From contig CAWJOC010000020.1 in assembly GCA_963844315.1 (NCBI GenBank), forward strand, positions 310,001 through 374,000: a DNA stretch of 64,000 bases. Reading direction: 5' to 3'. The stretch is from CAWAVN01 sp963844315. GTDB taxonomy: Bacteria; Planctomycetota; Planctomycetia; Planctomycetales; Planctomycetaceae. Under the pieces are notes generated by a model. It made no database searches and was not told the origin of the DNA. It worked only from the letters and a program-made list of their open reading frames with translations. Both the position numbers and the translations under genes were made by a program. Below, piece after piece: positions 40,169 to 50,648 of the stretch. Position 1 is the first letter of the stretch, and every line of letters begins with the position of its first letter.

Positions 40169-41500
40169 GTGTCACTCCCCACCCAACCGGCCGCTTCCCA
40201 TATGACTGAAGCGGACGATTACCGACCGTGGCTCCTCGGCTTGGCTTACTGGGTGACTCTTCTCCCGATGATTTTTCACCCCCGTCTCAGCGGGAATGTC
40301 TGGTCACGGTATCTTACGATCGAATCGCTCGTGGAGCGGGGAACGCTAGTTGTCGAGCATTCGCCAATGCTCCCCATCAGCGGAACACCGGACATCGTCC
40401 AGTTCCGAGGTCGACTCTATTCGGATAAGCCTCCCGTTCTCTCGGTGCTGGCGAGTGGAATTTATGCTCCCTTGGCATCAAGCGGCGTGCGTTTCACTCA
40501 CTCCTTTGGAAGTTTCGTGTTCGTGAATCTTGTGCTCGTGAGCACCACCGCCGCAGCCTGCGCTGCCTTGACCGTGGCATGCCTTGGACAGTTGCTGCGA
40601 AGGCTGAGCTTCGGTCGGCTGTGGTCGGATATTCTTGCATTAGCGTTCGGCTATGGAAGTCTCCTGTTGCCTTACGCTTTGACTTTCAACAACCACGCCG
40701 TCGCCGCCGGTCTGATGACAGCCGCGTTCCTGCTCGTTCTCAAGGAACTAGATCACGCCCGGCAAACATGGCGATGTTCCGTGGCGGGCGGCCTGGCCGG
40801 ACTGGCCGCCGTCATCGATCTGCCTGCCGGGGGAGCGGTCTTCCTCGCCATGGCTAGTTGGCTCGCGGTTTCCCGGCCAACCGCGCCTTGGGCGTTCGCC
40901 GTCGGGGGGCTGCCGTTTCTCGTGCTCCATTGCGTGCTGCAATCCCTGGTCACGGGCTCTCCGCTGCCGGCCGAGTTTTTTCCGGAGAGTTTTCTGTATC
41001 CCGGATCGTACTGGGCGAGTGAAGCCGGCGTGTTTCATGAAACCGTGCCCCGATGGCAGTTCGGGTTGGAGATGCTGTTCGGTCCCCAAGGATGGTTGAC
41101 CGTGACGCCGGTCTTAGCGCTGGGATTCATCGGCATGGGAGTGTCGATCTTACGATCCGATTCTTTCCGTGCGGCCGCTTGGACAATCGGCGGGGCATCG
41201 GCGGCTGTGCTCTTTTACTCTATCTGGCTCACGCGCCGTACCGATTTTGCCGGCCTATCGTATGGCACCCGGCACTTGTTAGCACTCAGCCCTCTCGTTT
41301 ACTTTTTCGCGGCAACGCTCTTGGCTCGCTCGCGAAGAAAATCCATTCGGGTCCTCTTCATTCTGCTATTTGGCATTGGTGCCACTTACACCGTGATGGG
41401 CGCCAAGGATCCTTGGAGCCGAATTGAACAACGCGAGGAATGGCCGCTGCGAGCAGTCAAGCTGTTCACCCTCTATCCGTGGAGCAGCTATCACCGCTAG
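40169..41500 (+). CDS. GT39/PMT-like membrane glycosyltransferase
   Basis: Intact 443-residue protein from GTG 40169. About ten membrane spans (LLGLAYWVTLLPMIF, FVNLVLVSTTAAACAALTVA, ILALAFGYGSLLLPYAL and others). The first loop reads NVWSRYLTIESLVERGTLVV then FRGRLYSDKPPVLSVLASGI, a layout seen in a bacterial group of GT-C-like proteins. SYGTRHLLALSPLVYFFAA lies near the C-terminus. No soluble domain. Reads away from the GT2 gene to its left. Donor would be a polyprenyl-phosphate sugar; acceptor unknown. Confidence 0.78.
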   Translation: MSLPTQPAASHMTEADDYRPWLLGLAYWVTLLPMIFHPRLSGNVWSRYLTIESLVERGTLVVEHSPMLPISGTPDIVQFRGRLYSDKPPVLSVLASGIYAPLASSGVRFTHSFGSFVFVNLVLVSTTAAACAALTVACLGQLLRRLSFGRLWSDILALAFGYGSLLLPYALTFNNHAVAAGLMTAAFLLVLKELDHARQTWRCSVAGGLAGLAAVIDLPAGGAVFLAMASWLAVSRPTAPWAFAVGGLPFLVLHCVLQSLVTGSPLPAEFFPESFLYPGSYWASEAGVFHETVPRWQFGLEMLFGPQGWLTVTPVLALGFIGMGVSILRSDSFRAAAWTIGGASAAVLFYSIWLTRRTDFAGLSYGTRHLLALSPLVYFFAATLLARSRRKSIRVLFILLFGIGATYTVMGAKDPWSRIEQREEWPLRAVKLFTLYPWSSYHR

Positions 41501-41564
41501 AGCCAAGGAAACGGCTCCTACTGCGGCGTCGCTCCGGCGTCGGTCGGCTCCGGAGCCATTCGCG

Positions 41565-42565
41565 TCAGGGTTTCGTCAGAGCGATATCCTCCGGAGTTCC
41601 GAGGTGCTCGGATGAGGTGATCCGATGAATCAAATACAGCGGCCGTCCTCGAACCTGATTGTAGATTCTGAGCACATACTCGCCGAGGACTGCGATCCCC
41701 AAGGCGTTGAGCGCTCCGAAGAAACTCGCGGTCATCAGGTGGGACGTCCAGCCTGGGACGGCCAGTCCCGTGATGAATTTGTGGTAAAGCGTAAACCCAG
41801 AGAGCAGCGCCATCACCAGTATCGAAACTCCGGCGAGCGCATAAAACATCGTCAAAGGCAGAGTGGAAAAGCAGATCAACGCCGTCTTGGCAAGTCGGAG
41901 TAGATCCCAGAACGATGATTTCGGTGCTCCGCCCTGCCGGGCATTTCGCTCCACGGGCAGGCCGATCTGCCGAAATCCGACCCAACCGCAGCCCGGGAAA
42001 ATACCGGTCGCGGTCACCCATGGTAACGATCTCTCGAGCGATCCTCCGATCAATCAGGCTGAAATTGCCCGCGTCCAGCGGCAGAGGAACCTCGGCGATG
42101 CGGTTGAGCAACCGGTAAAAACAAAAGACCAAAGCTGCGCTGGAAACGGTTTTCCTTCCGGCTGACTCGAACGGCATAAACCACGTCATATCCAATTTTC
42201 CACTTTTCGAGAAACTGCGGAAGAATACTTGGATCATCCTGCAAGTCCGCATCCATGAGAACGATGATATCGCCCTGGGCGTGCTCGATTCCCGCCTGAA
42301 CGGCTGCCTGTTGGCCAAAATTCCGCGAAAGATGCAGCACCCGAACTCCGTCCTGGTGCGTCGCGATCTGATCCAGGATCGCATCGCTTTCATCCGTTGA
42401 TCCATCATTGATAAACAGGACTTCAAATCGGCCCCCCAGAGTTTTTATCGCGGCGAAAAGTTCCGCAGCCAGCTTTTTAATCACAGCCGCTTCGTTATAG
42501 ACCGGGATCACAACCGACAGCAGAATTTGGCTGGCATCGCGGGAAGTGTTGATTCGCCCATCCAT
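41565..42565 (-). CDS. GT2 polyprenyl-phosphate glycosyltransferase with two C-terminal spans, two frameshifts
   Basis: About 333 residues, same plan as the GT2 at 38901-39913. ATG 42565 (MDGRINTSRDASQILLSVV). Motifs: VVIPVYNEAAVIKKL, LFINDGSTDESDA, RNFGQQAAVQAGIEHAQGD and VLMDADLQDDPSILPQFLE. The frame changes near 42165 to ALVFCFYRLLNRIAEVPLPL and DAGNFSLIDRRIAREIV, and again near 41990 to WVGFRQIGLPVERNARQGG. Two spans follow (LTMFYALAGVSILVMALL, SFFGALNALGIAVLGEYVL), then VRGRPLYLIHRI. It is a typical undecaprenyl-phosphate sugar synthase. Confidence 0.87.
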
Positions 42566-42664
42566 ATCTCAGCCTTTTCTATTGCATTGACTTCAATATC
42601 GCTCTCAGGAGACCCGAGTTCCTGAAAGGCGGCAAGGCGTCTGTTTTCGGACGGGCCAATCCGC

Positions 42665-44647
42665 TCAGTCCCAATTCAGAGCCTGTCTCAGTTCGGCCTT
42701 GGAAACTTGGTAGATCAAGATCGAATAACCGACGTGATCGTCCGGCTCGCGGCTTCGAAGGTGGCTACAAAGCCTGGCCAGGCGTAAATAGTCAAATTCT
42801 CGCCAACGGCGGGTCAATTCGGGAGACATCAACGTGAAGTCCGTTTCTGGCGAATTGGAAAGCAAGGCCGAACGATCTCGATAAAGCCGTTCGTACTGCA
42901 CGTTCCATGGCCCAAAAGCGGGATTGTACACCGACTGCAACATCGTGGCGCTGATACAGTAAACACCCGGCTCCAATCGATGGGGGACCGTCTGCGGATG
43001 AAAGTCCAAATAGCCCGGCAATCGCCGAGCTTCGATCCCGTAGTATTGCGGATCGCCCGTCCCGAAGTAGGCCAGATAGATCGGAGTGCCCGCTTTGTCC
43101 CTTGAGCGATGGGTGTCCATCCACTGTTTCAGACCGATCAAATCTTGCCCCCAGTCCAGGGAACTGTCCACGAGATGCCGATAACCCTGCTTCGGTCCGC
43201 CGGCAAGTTGGTTAAAGTAGGCCAGAAAATGCGGCCAGATTGTGATGGCTTCCACTGCGGTCCACACGACGGCGACGACAACACAACTCCGCATGGCGAG
43301 CGAGCGCTGAAACCAATAACCCGCCGCACCACAGAGAATATAAAGCGCGGGATACGTCGGCAGAATGTGGCGTTCTCCAATGCTTAAGTGAAAATGGACC
43401 GCCGTGATCCAGTACACTGCCAGAAATACCCACAACGGAAGGGTCCGGAATATCGATCTCCGGAAGCGGTTCCATCGCGCCCCCTTTCGAGATTCTCTCA
43501 TCCGGTCCCCAGCCGCCCAAAACGCCAAGACGGCGATAAGGAAAAAGGGGATCGGGGTTTTCAGCATCAGCGTGATTGGTAAGAAACTGTTCCATCCCGA
43601 CAGGCTGTAGCGGCCATTCAAAAATGCCGGGTGAGCCTGCGAATGCGAGAGAACGTGAGCGAGTCCAAACAAATAGGATTCGGGCAGCATCCTGCAATCC
43701 CGAGCCCAGCGGATCACAGGACCGATTGGACTTCCCTCCGTCAATGAGTCCATGGATTCACCAAAGAAGACCGGTTCCTCCGCGGGCGTCGGCTGTAAAA
43801 CGGTGGAATACCGAAAGCCGTAAAACGCCCAGATCGTCAGCCACGCCACCATGAGCACAGTGGCGAACACACCGCCAAAGAGAAGGAATTGTTGCGTTGC
43901 GCTGCGAATCACCCGCACACGTCCCCGAAGGACAACAAGCAACGGCCGCCGCGTCAAAAGTCGCAAAACAATGAGAAGGACGATAATGGGTCCGATGATG
44001 AGCGCAGACATCTTCGTGACGCACAAAAGCCCCACGGAGCCAGAGCAACCGACCACTCGCCCCAGGGTGATCTTGTAAAGAATCCCCCAGATAAAAAACA
44101 GCGAGAGTGTCAACGTGAGCGCCGCTGTGATATCCGAGGTGACCAATTGCGAGTGCGCGAGAACGGCCGGGCTGAAAACGCACAACGTCAGTGAGATATT
44201 TGCACCCGCCACGCCAAAGAGCAGTCGCGACCAGAGGTAAACTAAGATTCCCAGCAGCAGGCCGTTCACGACCATCATCATCCGGCTTAGGCGCAACAGG
44301 GCCGACAAATCGTTCCCCTCGGTGTAGAGGAACTGGTAGCCGAATTGGTCAACATTGGAATCCCGCCAGGCCTGTTGATCCGTTGGCGGAAGACTCAGTT
44401 CCTGAAACTGAATCGGCCAGGTGGCCCATCGCTTGGGAAACTGCCCGTTCTGCGGGAAGAACCGGTGGTCGCCGGTGACCCAACTGGTATAACCCCCGGT
44501 GATGTGGCCGAGTTCGTCAAAGGTGATCGATTTTCGAACGAGACTGGTTGCTGCGAGAGAGAAAAACGCGACGAAGAGGAGAATGGGATAGACAAAGCCA
44601 ACGAGGGACGCCCCACAGTGGGAGAAGCCCGGTGCGTATGACCTCAT
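42665..44647 (-). CDS. GT39/PMT-like membrane glycosyltransferase
   Basis: Intact, 660 residues from ATG 44647 (MRSYAPGFSHCGASLVGFV), with GGAG about 6 bases upstream; the longer reading to 44782 overlaps the PEP-CTERM gene. The first loop has the GT-C acidic pair in SITFDELGHITGGYTSWV. About eleven spans follow, and a periplasmic C-terminal part contains YFNQLAGGPKQGYRHLVDSS, LDWGQDLIGLKQWMDTH and YFGTGDPQYYGIEARRLPG. These last blocks mark a well-spread planctomycete PMT-like group. Starts 42 bases after the VPEP-CTERM gene, so the two may be co-transcribed, and the surface protein could be its acceptor (inference). Confidence 0.82.
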   Translation of the reverse strand: MRSYAPGFSHCGASLVGFVYPILLFVAFFSLAATSLVRKSITFDELGHITGGYTSWVTGDHRFFPQNGQFPKRWATWPIQFQELSLPPTDQQAWRDSNVDQFGYQFLYTEGNDLSALLRLSRMMMVVNGLLLGILVYLWSRLLFGVAGANISLTLCVFSPAVLAHSQLVTSDITAALTLTLSLFFIWGILYKITLGRVVGCSGSVGLLCVTKMSALIIGPIIVLLIVLRLLTRRPLLVVLRGRVRVIRSATQQFLLFGGVFATVLMVAWLTIWAFYGFRYSTVLQPTPAEEPVFFGESMDSLTEGSPIGPVIRWARDCRMLPESYLFGLAHVLSHSQAHPAFLNGRYSLSGWNSFLPITLMLKTPIPFFLIAVLAFWAAGDRMRESRKGARWNRFRRSIFRTLPLWVFLAVYWITAVHFHLSIGERHILPTYPALYILCGAAGYWFQRSLAMRSCVVVAVVWTAVEAITIWPHFLAYFNQLAGGPKQGYRHLVDSSLDWGQDLIGLKQWMDTHRSRDKAGTPIYLAYFGTGDPQYYGIEARRLPGYLDFHPQTVPHRLEPGVYCISATMLQSVYNPAFGPWNVQYERLYRDRSALLSNSPETDFTLMSPELTRRWREFDYLRLARLCSHLRSREPDDHVGYSILIYQVSKAELRQALNWD

Positions 44648-44688
44648 CGCGATCTCCGGTCGCTCGCACGAATAATCGGCGGGAGGGG

Positions 44689-45420
44689 TCAAGCGTTTTT
44701 CTCGGACACCGTCTGGATTGGTTCGCGATTGTGCCAGCGAACATAGCCGTAGCCCATCAAGAGCGTGGCTCCGATTCCCCATAGCAAAAGGCTGGCAGGC
44801 TCGGGCACGCTGCTCACGGTGGCATTGTCGAAAGCGAGATTCGTGGAACCGCCGGGGTCGCCCGAGTACCGAAACTGAATGCGAGTGATCGGATCGGTGG
44901 AGATGACCCCGAAAAACGGGTCACTGAAGTTGATTGCTTGAGAGATCGAGGTTTGCTGTCCCTGCGCAAACACGGTAAAGTTAGGCGTATTCGACAAACC
45001 CCGCAGGTCGCCGCCAAATCCAAAGACAGGGCTGGAAAACACGAAATCGACACTGGTTTGCTCGTCCAAGAAAATGTTGGCGTAGGGAGTGTTATCAATA
45101 GCTGCAGAAACTGTATCGCCGCCGCTGCTTACCGTCTCAAATGGCGAAACATCGAAAATGCTTTCAAATGGCGATGGCGGTGGCGATGTTTGATAGACTG
45201 AGAAAGCCCCAAAATTGATTGCATTGCCAATTCCCACGGGAAGTGTGGTGTCGCTCGCGAAGGAATTGAAGTTAAATCGGTCCAGCCCGCCGACGAATTG
45301 GGATTCAAATTCATCGCGGGTAGAAAAAAAGATCATGCCCCCGCTGGCATGCAGGGCCACGCCGAGTAGCAGGGCTGCAATTGCAACAATCCCCAATGGG
45401 TAACCATACCGCTTTGCCAT
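44689..45420 (-). CDS. VPEP-CTERM (exosortase-sorted) surface protein
   Basis: Intact 243-residue secreted protein. Signal peptide YPLGIVAIAALLLGVALHA (about residues 7-25). The middle is rich in Phe, Ser, Thr, Gly and Asp, beta-type, with only single Cys-free strands (FVGGLDRFNFNSFASDTT, FVFSSPVFGFGGDLRGL). The C-terminus has the sorting signal SVPEPASLLLWGIGATLLMG followed by YGYVRWHNR: VPEP motif, membrane span, basic tail. Exosortase cuts such proteins and links them to the surface; the target proteins are often glycosylated and part of the extracellular matrix. No exosortase gene is in this window. Confidence 0.9.
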   Translation of the reverse strand: MAKRYGYPLGIVAIAALLLGVALHASGGMIFFSTRDEFESQFVGGLDRFNFNSFASDTTLPVGIGNAINFGAFSVYQTSPPPSPFESIFDVSPFETVSSGGDTVSAAIDNTPYANIFLDEQTSVDFVFSSPVFGFGGDLRGLSNTPNFTVFAQGQQTSISQAINFSDPFFGVISTDPITRIQFRYSGDPGGSTNLAFDNATVSSVPEPASLLLWGIGATLLMGYGYVRWHNREPIQTVSEKNA

Positions 45421-45481
45421 ACGCCACCATTTCGATCGGGCCGATCTTTCGTTCGTAACGTACCCCCCTGATTAGAACCCC

Positions 45482-47259
45482 ATGCCCACTCTTTGTCAAT
45501 CAATTGCCGAGCGTGTTTTCTTCGGCATTGTGATCGTCTGGCTCGTAGCCTCGGCTCTGACGGTGGACATCGAGTATTACGATGGGTACAGCGCGATCGC
45601 CAATGCTCGATACTTTCTGGGATTCACCAAGCGATACGTTTTCGACCGCGGCCCTCTGATGGGATTTTTGCTTATGCCGGCCGAGGCGTTCCGGGCGATG
45701 GCGGGACTTCATTCCTTGGATCTTCGCCCGCACCATCTGACGATGACCGTTGTTCATGCGGCTTACCAGATCGCCGTTTATGCCTTGCTCGTGCGGGTCT
45801 TTGGACGGTCCTGGTCGGTATTGGCTTCTTTCGTGGCCTGTGTCCCGAGCTTTCTATTCTTTTCTTACGGACCGTTTCTCAGCCACGATCTCTTTCCGGG
45901 GCTTTTGCTCTTCGCCATGCTATTTTGGCGGGAGAGATTCGTCCAAAGGCCGTCCGTTCTCCTTTGGATCGAGTTGGTCATCCTTGGAACGGCCGCGGCC
46001 TTGGTGAAACAGACTTTTGGCGTATTCTGGATTCTGCTGTTGGTGGTTTCGGGGTTTCATACGCTGAAGTCGAAAAACGCCGAAAGCGGGAAAACCTTTC
46101 TGGCGCTCGCTTATGGCGCGGTGGCCAGCGGGATCTTCACTTGGCTCGTGCTGGGAGCGATCCTCGGCAACACCGACCCGAATACTTCGCTTCTAATACG
46201 GCCGTATCGCAACCTGCAGTATCTCGCCGGGGTGTATGAAGGCAAGAACGTGGAGTTTCCGCTTTGGATTTATGTCCGCAACTTTCCGGCCTATGGCTGG
46301 CTGATGTGTCTGTTGATCCTGCCCGGTTGGGTGCTTTCGATCCGAGGGACTCGGTGTCAGCAGTCACTTGCAATCGCCTGGCTGGGTGGGCTAGTTTTCT
46401 TGCATCTCCTGCCGCTTCGCGAAGTGCGTTACATGGCCTTTTTGGCGCCGCTCTCGGCCGGCCTTTTGGTCCCTGTTTTGGAACGACTTGCCGGACGGCG
46501 ATGGCTCCTGGCCGTGGCCGGGTTTGTGCTTGTGATCGATCTCGGCCGAGGCTTTGTCGAAGCGACGAAAATCTTCGACTCGTTTTATCATAGCGGGATT
46601 CAAGCCCGGTTCTTTCAGGAACTGAACAATCCCGCTACACGGAAGGCACCCGTGTTCGTCAATTCGTTCATGGTCAGTTTTGTCGCCCCGGAGCCTAGCC
46701 CGCTGGCGGCCGACCGCTACCATCGGATTTTTCACTTCGGCGTGGTTCATCTGCAATGGATTCTCAATTGCCGCGACATCCGAGTGATCGCCGATGCGCA
46801 AAGCGCCGGCAGGCCGCCCTCACGGAATCGGAGGGCGATCTTCTGTTCTTCACGAATGACATTCTCGCCCGAAGCCCCTCCTGGTGGACGGGTCCACCCC
46901 AAGGTCACGAGGATTTCTTCCAATGCGCGGCGGTGCTCAAGTCACAGACGGTCAATATCGTCGGGGCGGACGATGCGCGGCCTTCCGAACCGGATGAGGT
47001 TTTAGTCGTAAAGTCCCCGGCCGAAGGCAGCAGGGAATACATCATCGAAGGCCCAGCCTGTGCCTCGACCGAATTGGGGGAATTGTTTCCCGTGCTCCAA
47101 TTCGAATCGACAAACCGCGGGTATTCTCTCAAACGCATCGGTCCCGAGACTTATGCTATCGTCGGTTGGGAGGACGAACCGCAGGTCGAACCGGGCGGAC
47201 GGTGTCGGCTTTGCCACTTTGAAATCCAGCAAGTGACGACTTTGCCCTTCAGTCCGTAG
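45482..47259 (+). CDS. GT39/PMT-like membrane protein with periplasmic tail, one frameshift
   Basis: About 592 residues. ATG 45482 (MPTLCQSIAERVFFGIVIV). First loop DIEYYDGYSAIANARYFLGF, with the acidic position of GT-C proteins; about nine spans to LAVAGFVLVIDLGRGF. Near 46805 one base is missing in a Gly/Cys-coding G/C-rich stretch; the next frame goes on with AALTESEGDLLFFTNDILAR, VVKSPAEGSREYIIEGPAC and GYSLKRIGPETYAIVGWED. It stops 24 bases from the convergent stop of the GT2-membrane fusion. Acceptor and donor are unknown. Confidence 0.75.
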
Positions 47260-47283
47260 AAACAGTGTGCAAACCGGTAATGG

Positions 47284-50200
47284 TCAGGGCGGTGCCGTTT
47301 CCAGCGCACGCTTGGAAAAATCCCGCAGCCGTTCGGTAAACTCCTTGAGACCCTCGGGAACCTCTTGTGCTTCCAGAGTCCTCTCGCACTCGCGGAGAGC
47401 CCCAGCCGCATCGCCTTCTTCCAGGAGGCAGATCGCCAGAGCGGTACGAGCTTCAAAATCGTTCGCGTTTTGCTCGATGGCTTTTTTGAACTCGGTCCGA
47501 GCGCAGTGTGCTCAGCTTCCACGAGCCAGGTGAAGCCGAGCCGCGTCGGGATCGTCGAGGTTCCGGGATCGTCTGCCGCCATTTGCTGCCAGATTTCGCG
47601 TGCCGTTTGGGTTTCGCCGCAGAGCAAAGCCGCCTTCGCGACCCACTCTTGCGCTGCCGCGAGGTCCTCCAGTTCCAACTCTTTTCCGAGAAGAAGTGAG
47701 GAATAGATTTCATTCAGCTGGAGGAACCGCCGGGAATTGAACAACTCGCGAATCTGCCGATCGTTGTCGACTTCGACGTCGAATGCGGAATCGTCCCCAG
47801 TCACCGCAGCAAATCGAGGGATTTGAAGGCTCCGTTTGACAAGCGACTGCATTTGCGCTCTTTCGGCGTGCGGGCGGGGGCAAAAGCAAGTTCATGCGAA
47901 ACCGCCTGGATCGCATCGGGATCGCCCACGGTGGAAACCACGGCAAACTCCTCGGCTAGCGACGAAAAGTCGTTCGGGCGGACATCATGGCAACGTCTGA
48001 GCAAGCGGCGGGAGCGGGCCGGCCCCAAGAGTTCCAACAACTGCCATTTTTCCGGCTTCGTCGTGGGAAACCGATAGAGCTGAATGGTGCACTGGGCGGC
48101 GGTGCGGTTGGCGAGAAGCGGATTGATCTCGGCCGCCTCCTTGGCGAGTCTCATCGCCAGAAGTAAGAGCACCCTCCGATCAATTCCCTTGGCCGGTTCC
48201 GGATCGCTGTAGCTGTTTGCAATATTCAACAGGGCCGTCGCTTCCAAGAGCCACTGTGCGGACCACGAATCGCCGTCGGCGTCCGACCGGTCTGAATTCG
48301 CGAGATTGAGGGATCGAAAGTGCCGTCCCACCAGATCCCCGGAGGGATCCGCAGTGATTTCGAGGATCTGGGCACATAGACCGCAGCGACCGGATCGAAC
48401 CAGGCGCAGGTCCATTCCCGGTCGGCGAGGAGCCCGGCCTCGAGCGGGAAATGCGTCCGGTGGTCGATGAGAATGGCAGTCGGTTGCGCGGGGGAACGCA
48501 ACTCGCGAAGCAATTTCTCGTCCGCCTGGGCGATCCGTTTTGCCATCGCATAATACTCGACCATAACCGAGTGCTGCATCACCTCCAGCCTGGGATCGGC
48601 AAACACCCGCTGATCGTCCCGCTTGTAGAACTCGACTAAAGCCGCCTGCCCCTCATGAAAGGCCAGGATTCGCTTCGGCATTCCATCACGGGAAACGAAC
48701 GTCGCCGCCTCATGGGCGTGCCAGAACGGGTACTCGCCGAATCCCCTTAGCCGATTGTCGCCGGAAAAGGCATCCAGACTGCCTGTCAAGGCCGTGCTGG
48801 CAACAAACAGCACGACGAACAGCGAACCGATCCGTGCCGCCAGCCGCCAGGGGGCGGTCGTGATGTCCGCTTCCGCCAATCGATCCGCCAGGTTCCAGGT
48901 CACGATGCAAGCCGCCACCATGGCAAATTGCGGGAGGTTGCGAATCGCCGTCAATCCTAGCCCCGCAAAAACCGCCAAAAGCACCAGACGAAAAATGCGG
49001 ACCCGCCGGTTCGCCAAAAAACTCAGCGCGGCGGCGGCGAACATCAATGCCGCTGCCCAAACATGGAGATCCCTGTAGCCGGTCGCCTGCCAGAGAACGA
49101 GCGGGCTGGCGAGTTCCCCGATGTGAACGCGGTAAAAGCCGCCATCTGCAAACATCGTATTCGCCAAATCCAAGGGAAAGACGGCCCCGCGCCATCCATA
49201 AGGATTCGCGAAACACGCCAAAAGCACTGCGCCAAAGGCGGCTGCTGTCTCTTTCACGATTCGCCGGCGATTTGGGACCTCGGCATGAATCCAGCGGTCG
49301 GCCAGCCACGCCGCCAGGAGAAACGGCCCGAAAACAAACAGCCCTTGAACGTTGACCCACACAATCTGAAGCGGAACAAGCCACCAGAGCAGCTTGGGAT
49401 TCGAGTCGGCTCGCCGAAGGATGCCCAGATAGGCGGCCAATAACACCAGGCTGAAGATCTCGGGCCGCGGGTAGTATCGGCTGCTCATCACGAATACCGC
49501 CGGCAGCCAGATCAGGGCAAGAAACGGCCCAAGCCTCCGCGACCCGCTTCCACAGATCCCCATGGCCACGGCGACTCCGATCAAGAGTGCGGCGGCGAGT
49601 GTCAGAGCGCGTCATCCCCCAGCGATCGAACAACAAAGTGGCGAAGACTTGAAATCCCCAGTGAAGATCGATCCATTCGTGTCCTGCCGCCGCGAAGGTG
49701 TCCGTATCGTGCCTTGGAATTCCCTGCCCATCCAAGATGCGATGGCCGGCTTTCAAGTGCCACCAGATGTCCATATCCTGGTTTCGGCAGCAACTCAACA
49801 GCACCGTCAGACCGACCAATATAAGAATCAGAAACGCATCGGCAAAGGGGCCGATGAGAGACGGCTTCCGCTGCTGGGATTCCGGTGGTCTGGGGTCAAT
49901 CTCGCCGTTCGGTCGCGGCGAAGATGCGGTCCAATGTCTCAGGTTCCATAAAGTCCGGCCGATCTCGAGCCCGTGTTTTAACCGCAGTTTTTTGCCGTCC
50001 CGGTGGGACCTGGGAGAGTAACCGATGGGAACCTCGACGATCCGGCAGCCGCTCCGAAGCAGCTTGGCCGTCAGCTCGGCACAAAATTCAAAGCCGGTGC
50101 TGCTGAGGGCGAGATCCTTGAGGCGATCCGTTCGACACGACTTGTAGCAGGTCGGCTGATCGGTCAAACGGGAACCGTAAAGCCAATTTGTCAATTGGGT

Positions 50201-50623
50201 CACCAGGCATCCGCCCCAATAAAACATTCGACCCCCATGTGCATTGGAGGGCTGGAGCCGGCGCGATCCAAATACTGCGTCCACACCGTCCTCGTAAGCT
50301 GCCAGAAGACGGGGAAGGTCCCGGGGATTGTATTCGAGGTCGGCGTCCTGAATGACGACGAGATCGCCCTTGACTTCGTCGAGACCCCGTCGAACTGCGG
50401 CCCCCTTCCCACAATTCTCGGACAACGTCACCAGGGAAATTACGTCCGGGTGCGATTGGACGAGCTGAGTTGCAATCTCGCCGGAACCATCACTCGAGCC
50501 ATCATTGACCAGGATGATCTGTTTGCCGGTTTCGCCGAGATCGACCGACAAAACGGCCTCGGTCGCAGCTTCCAGCGTGCTCCGCTCGTTGTAAAATGGA
50601 ATGATAATCGACAACATCTGCAT
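47284..50623 (-). CDS. GT2 – multi-span – TPR-like fusion protein, about four frame changes
   Basis: About 1113 residues if read as one gene. ATG 50623 (MQMLSIIIPFYNERSTLEAA). Residues 1-270 are a complete GT2 domain (IILVNDGSSDGSGEIA, GKGAAVRRGLDEVKGD, metal site IQDADLEYNPRDLPRLL, QPTCYKSCRTDRLKDL). The same frame continues to LILILVGLTVLLSCCRNQDM and DIWWHLKAGHRILDGQGIP, the start of a planctomycete multi-span family. Frame changes near 49607, 48310, 47860 and 47515 join nine further spans (LIWLPAVFVMSSRYYPRPEI and on) to a helical tail (REIWQQMAADDPGTSTIP, FEARTALAICLLEEGDAAGA) like TPR repeats. The stop TGA is at 47286-47284. A hidden stop near 49900 could instead split it into a GT2 gene and a membrane gene. 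Confidence 0.7.
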
Positions 50624-50648
50624 GGAAGACCCCGGACTGGATCGAGAT

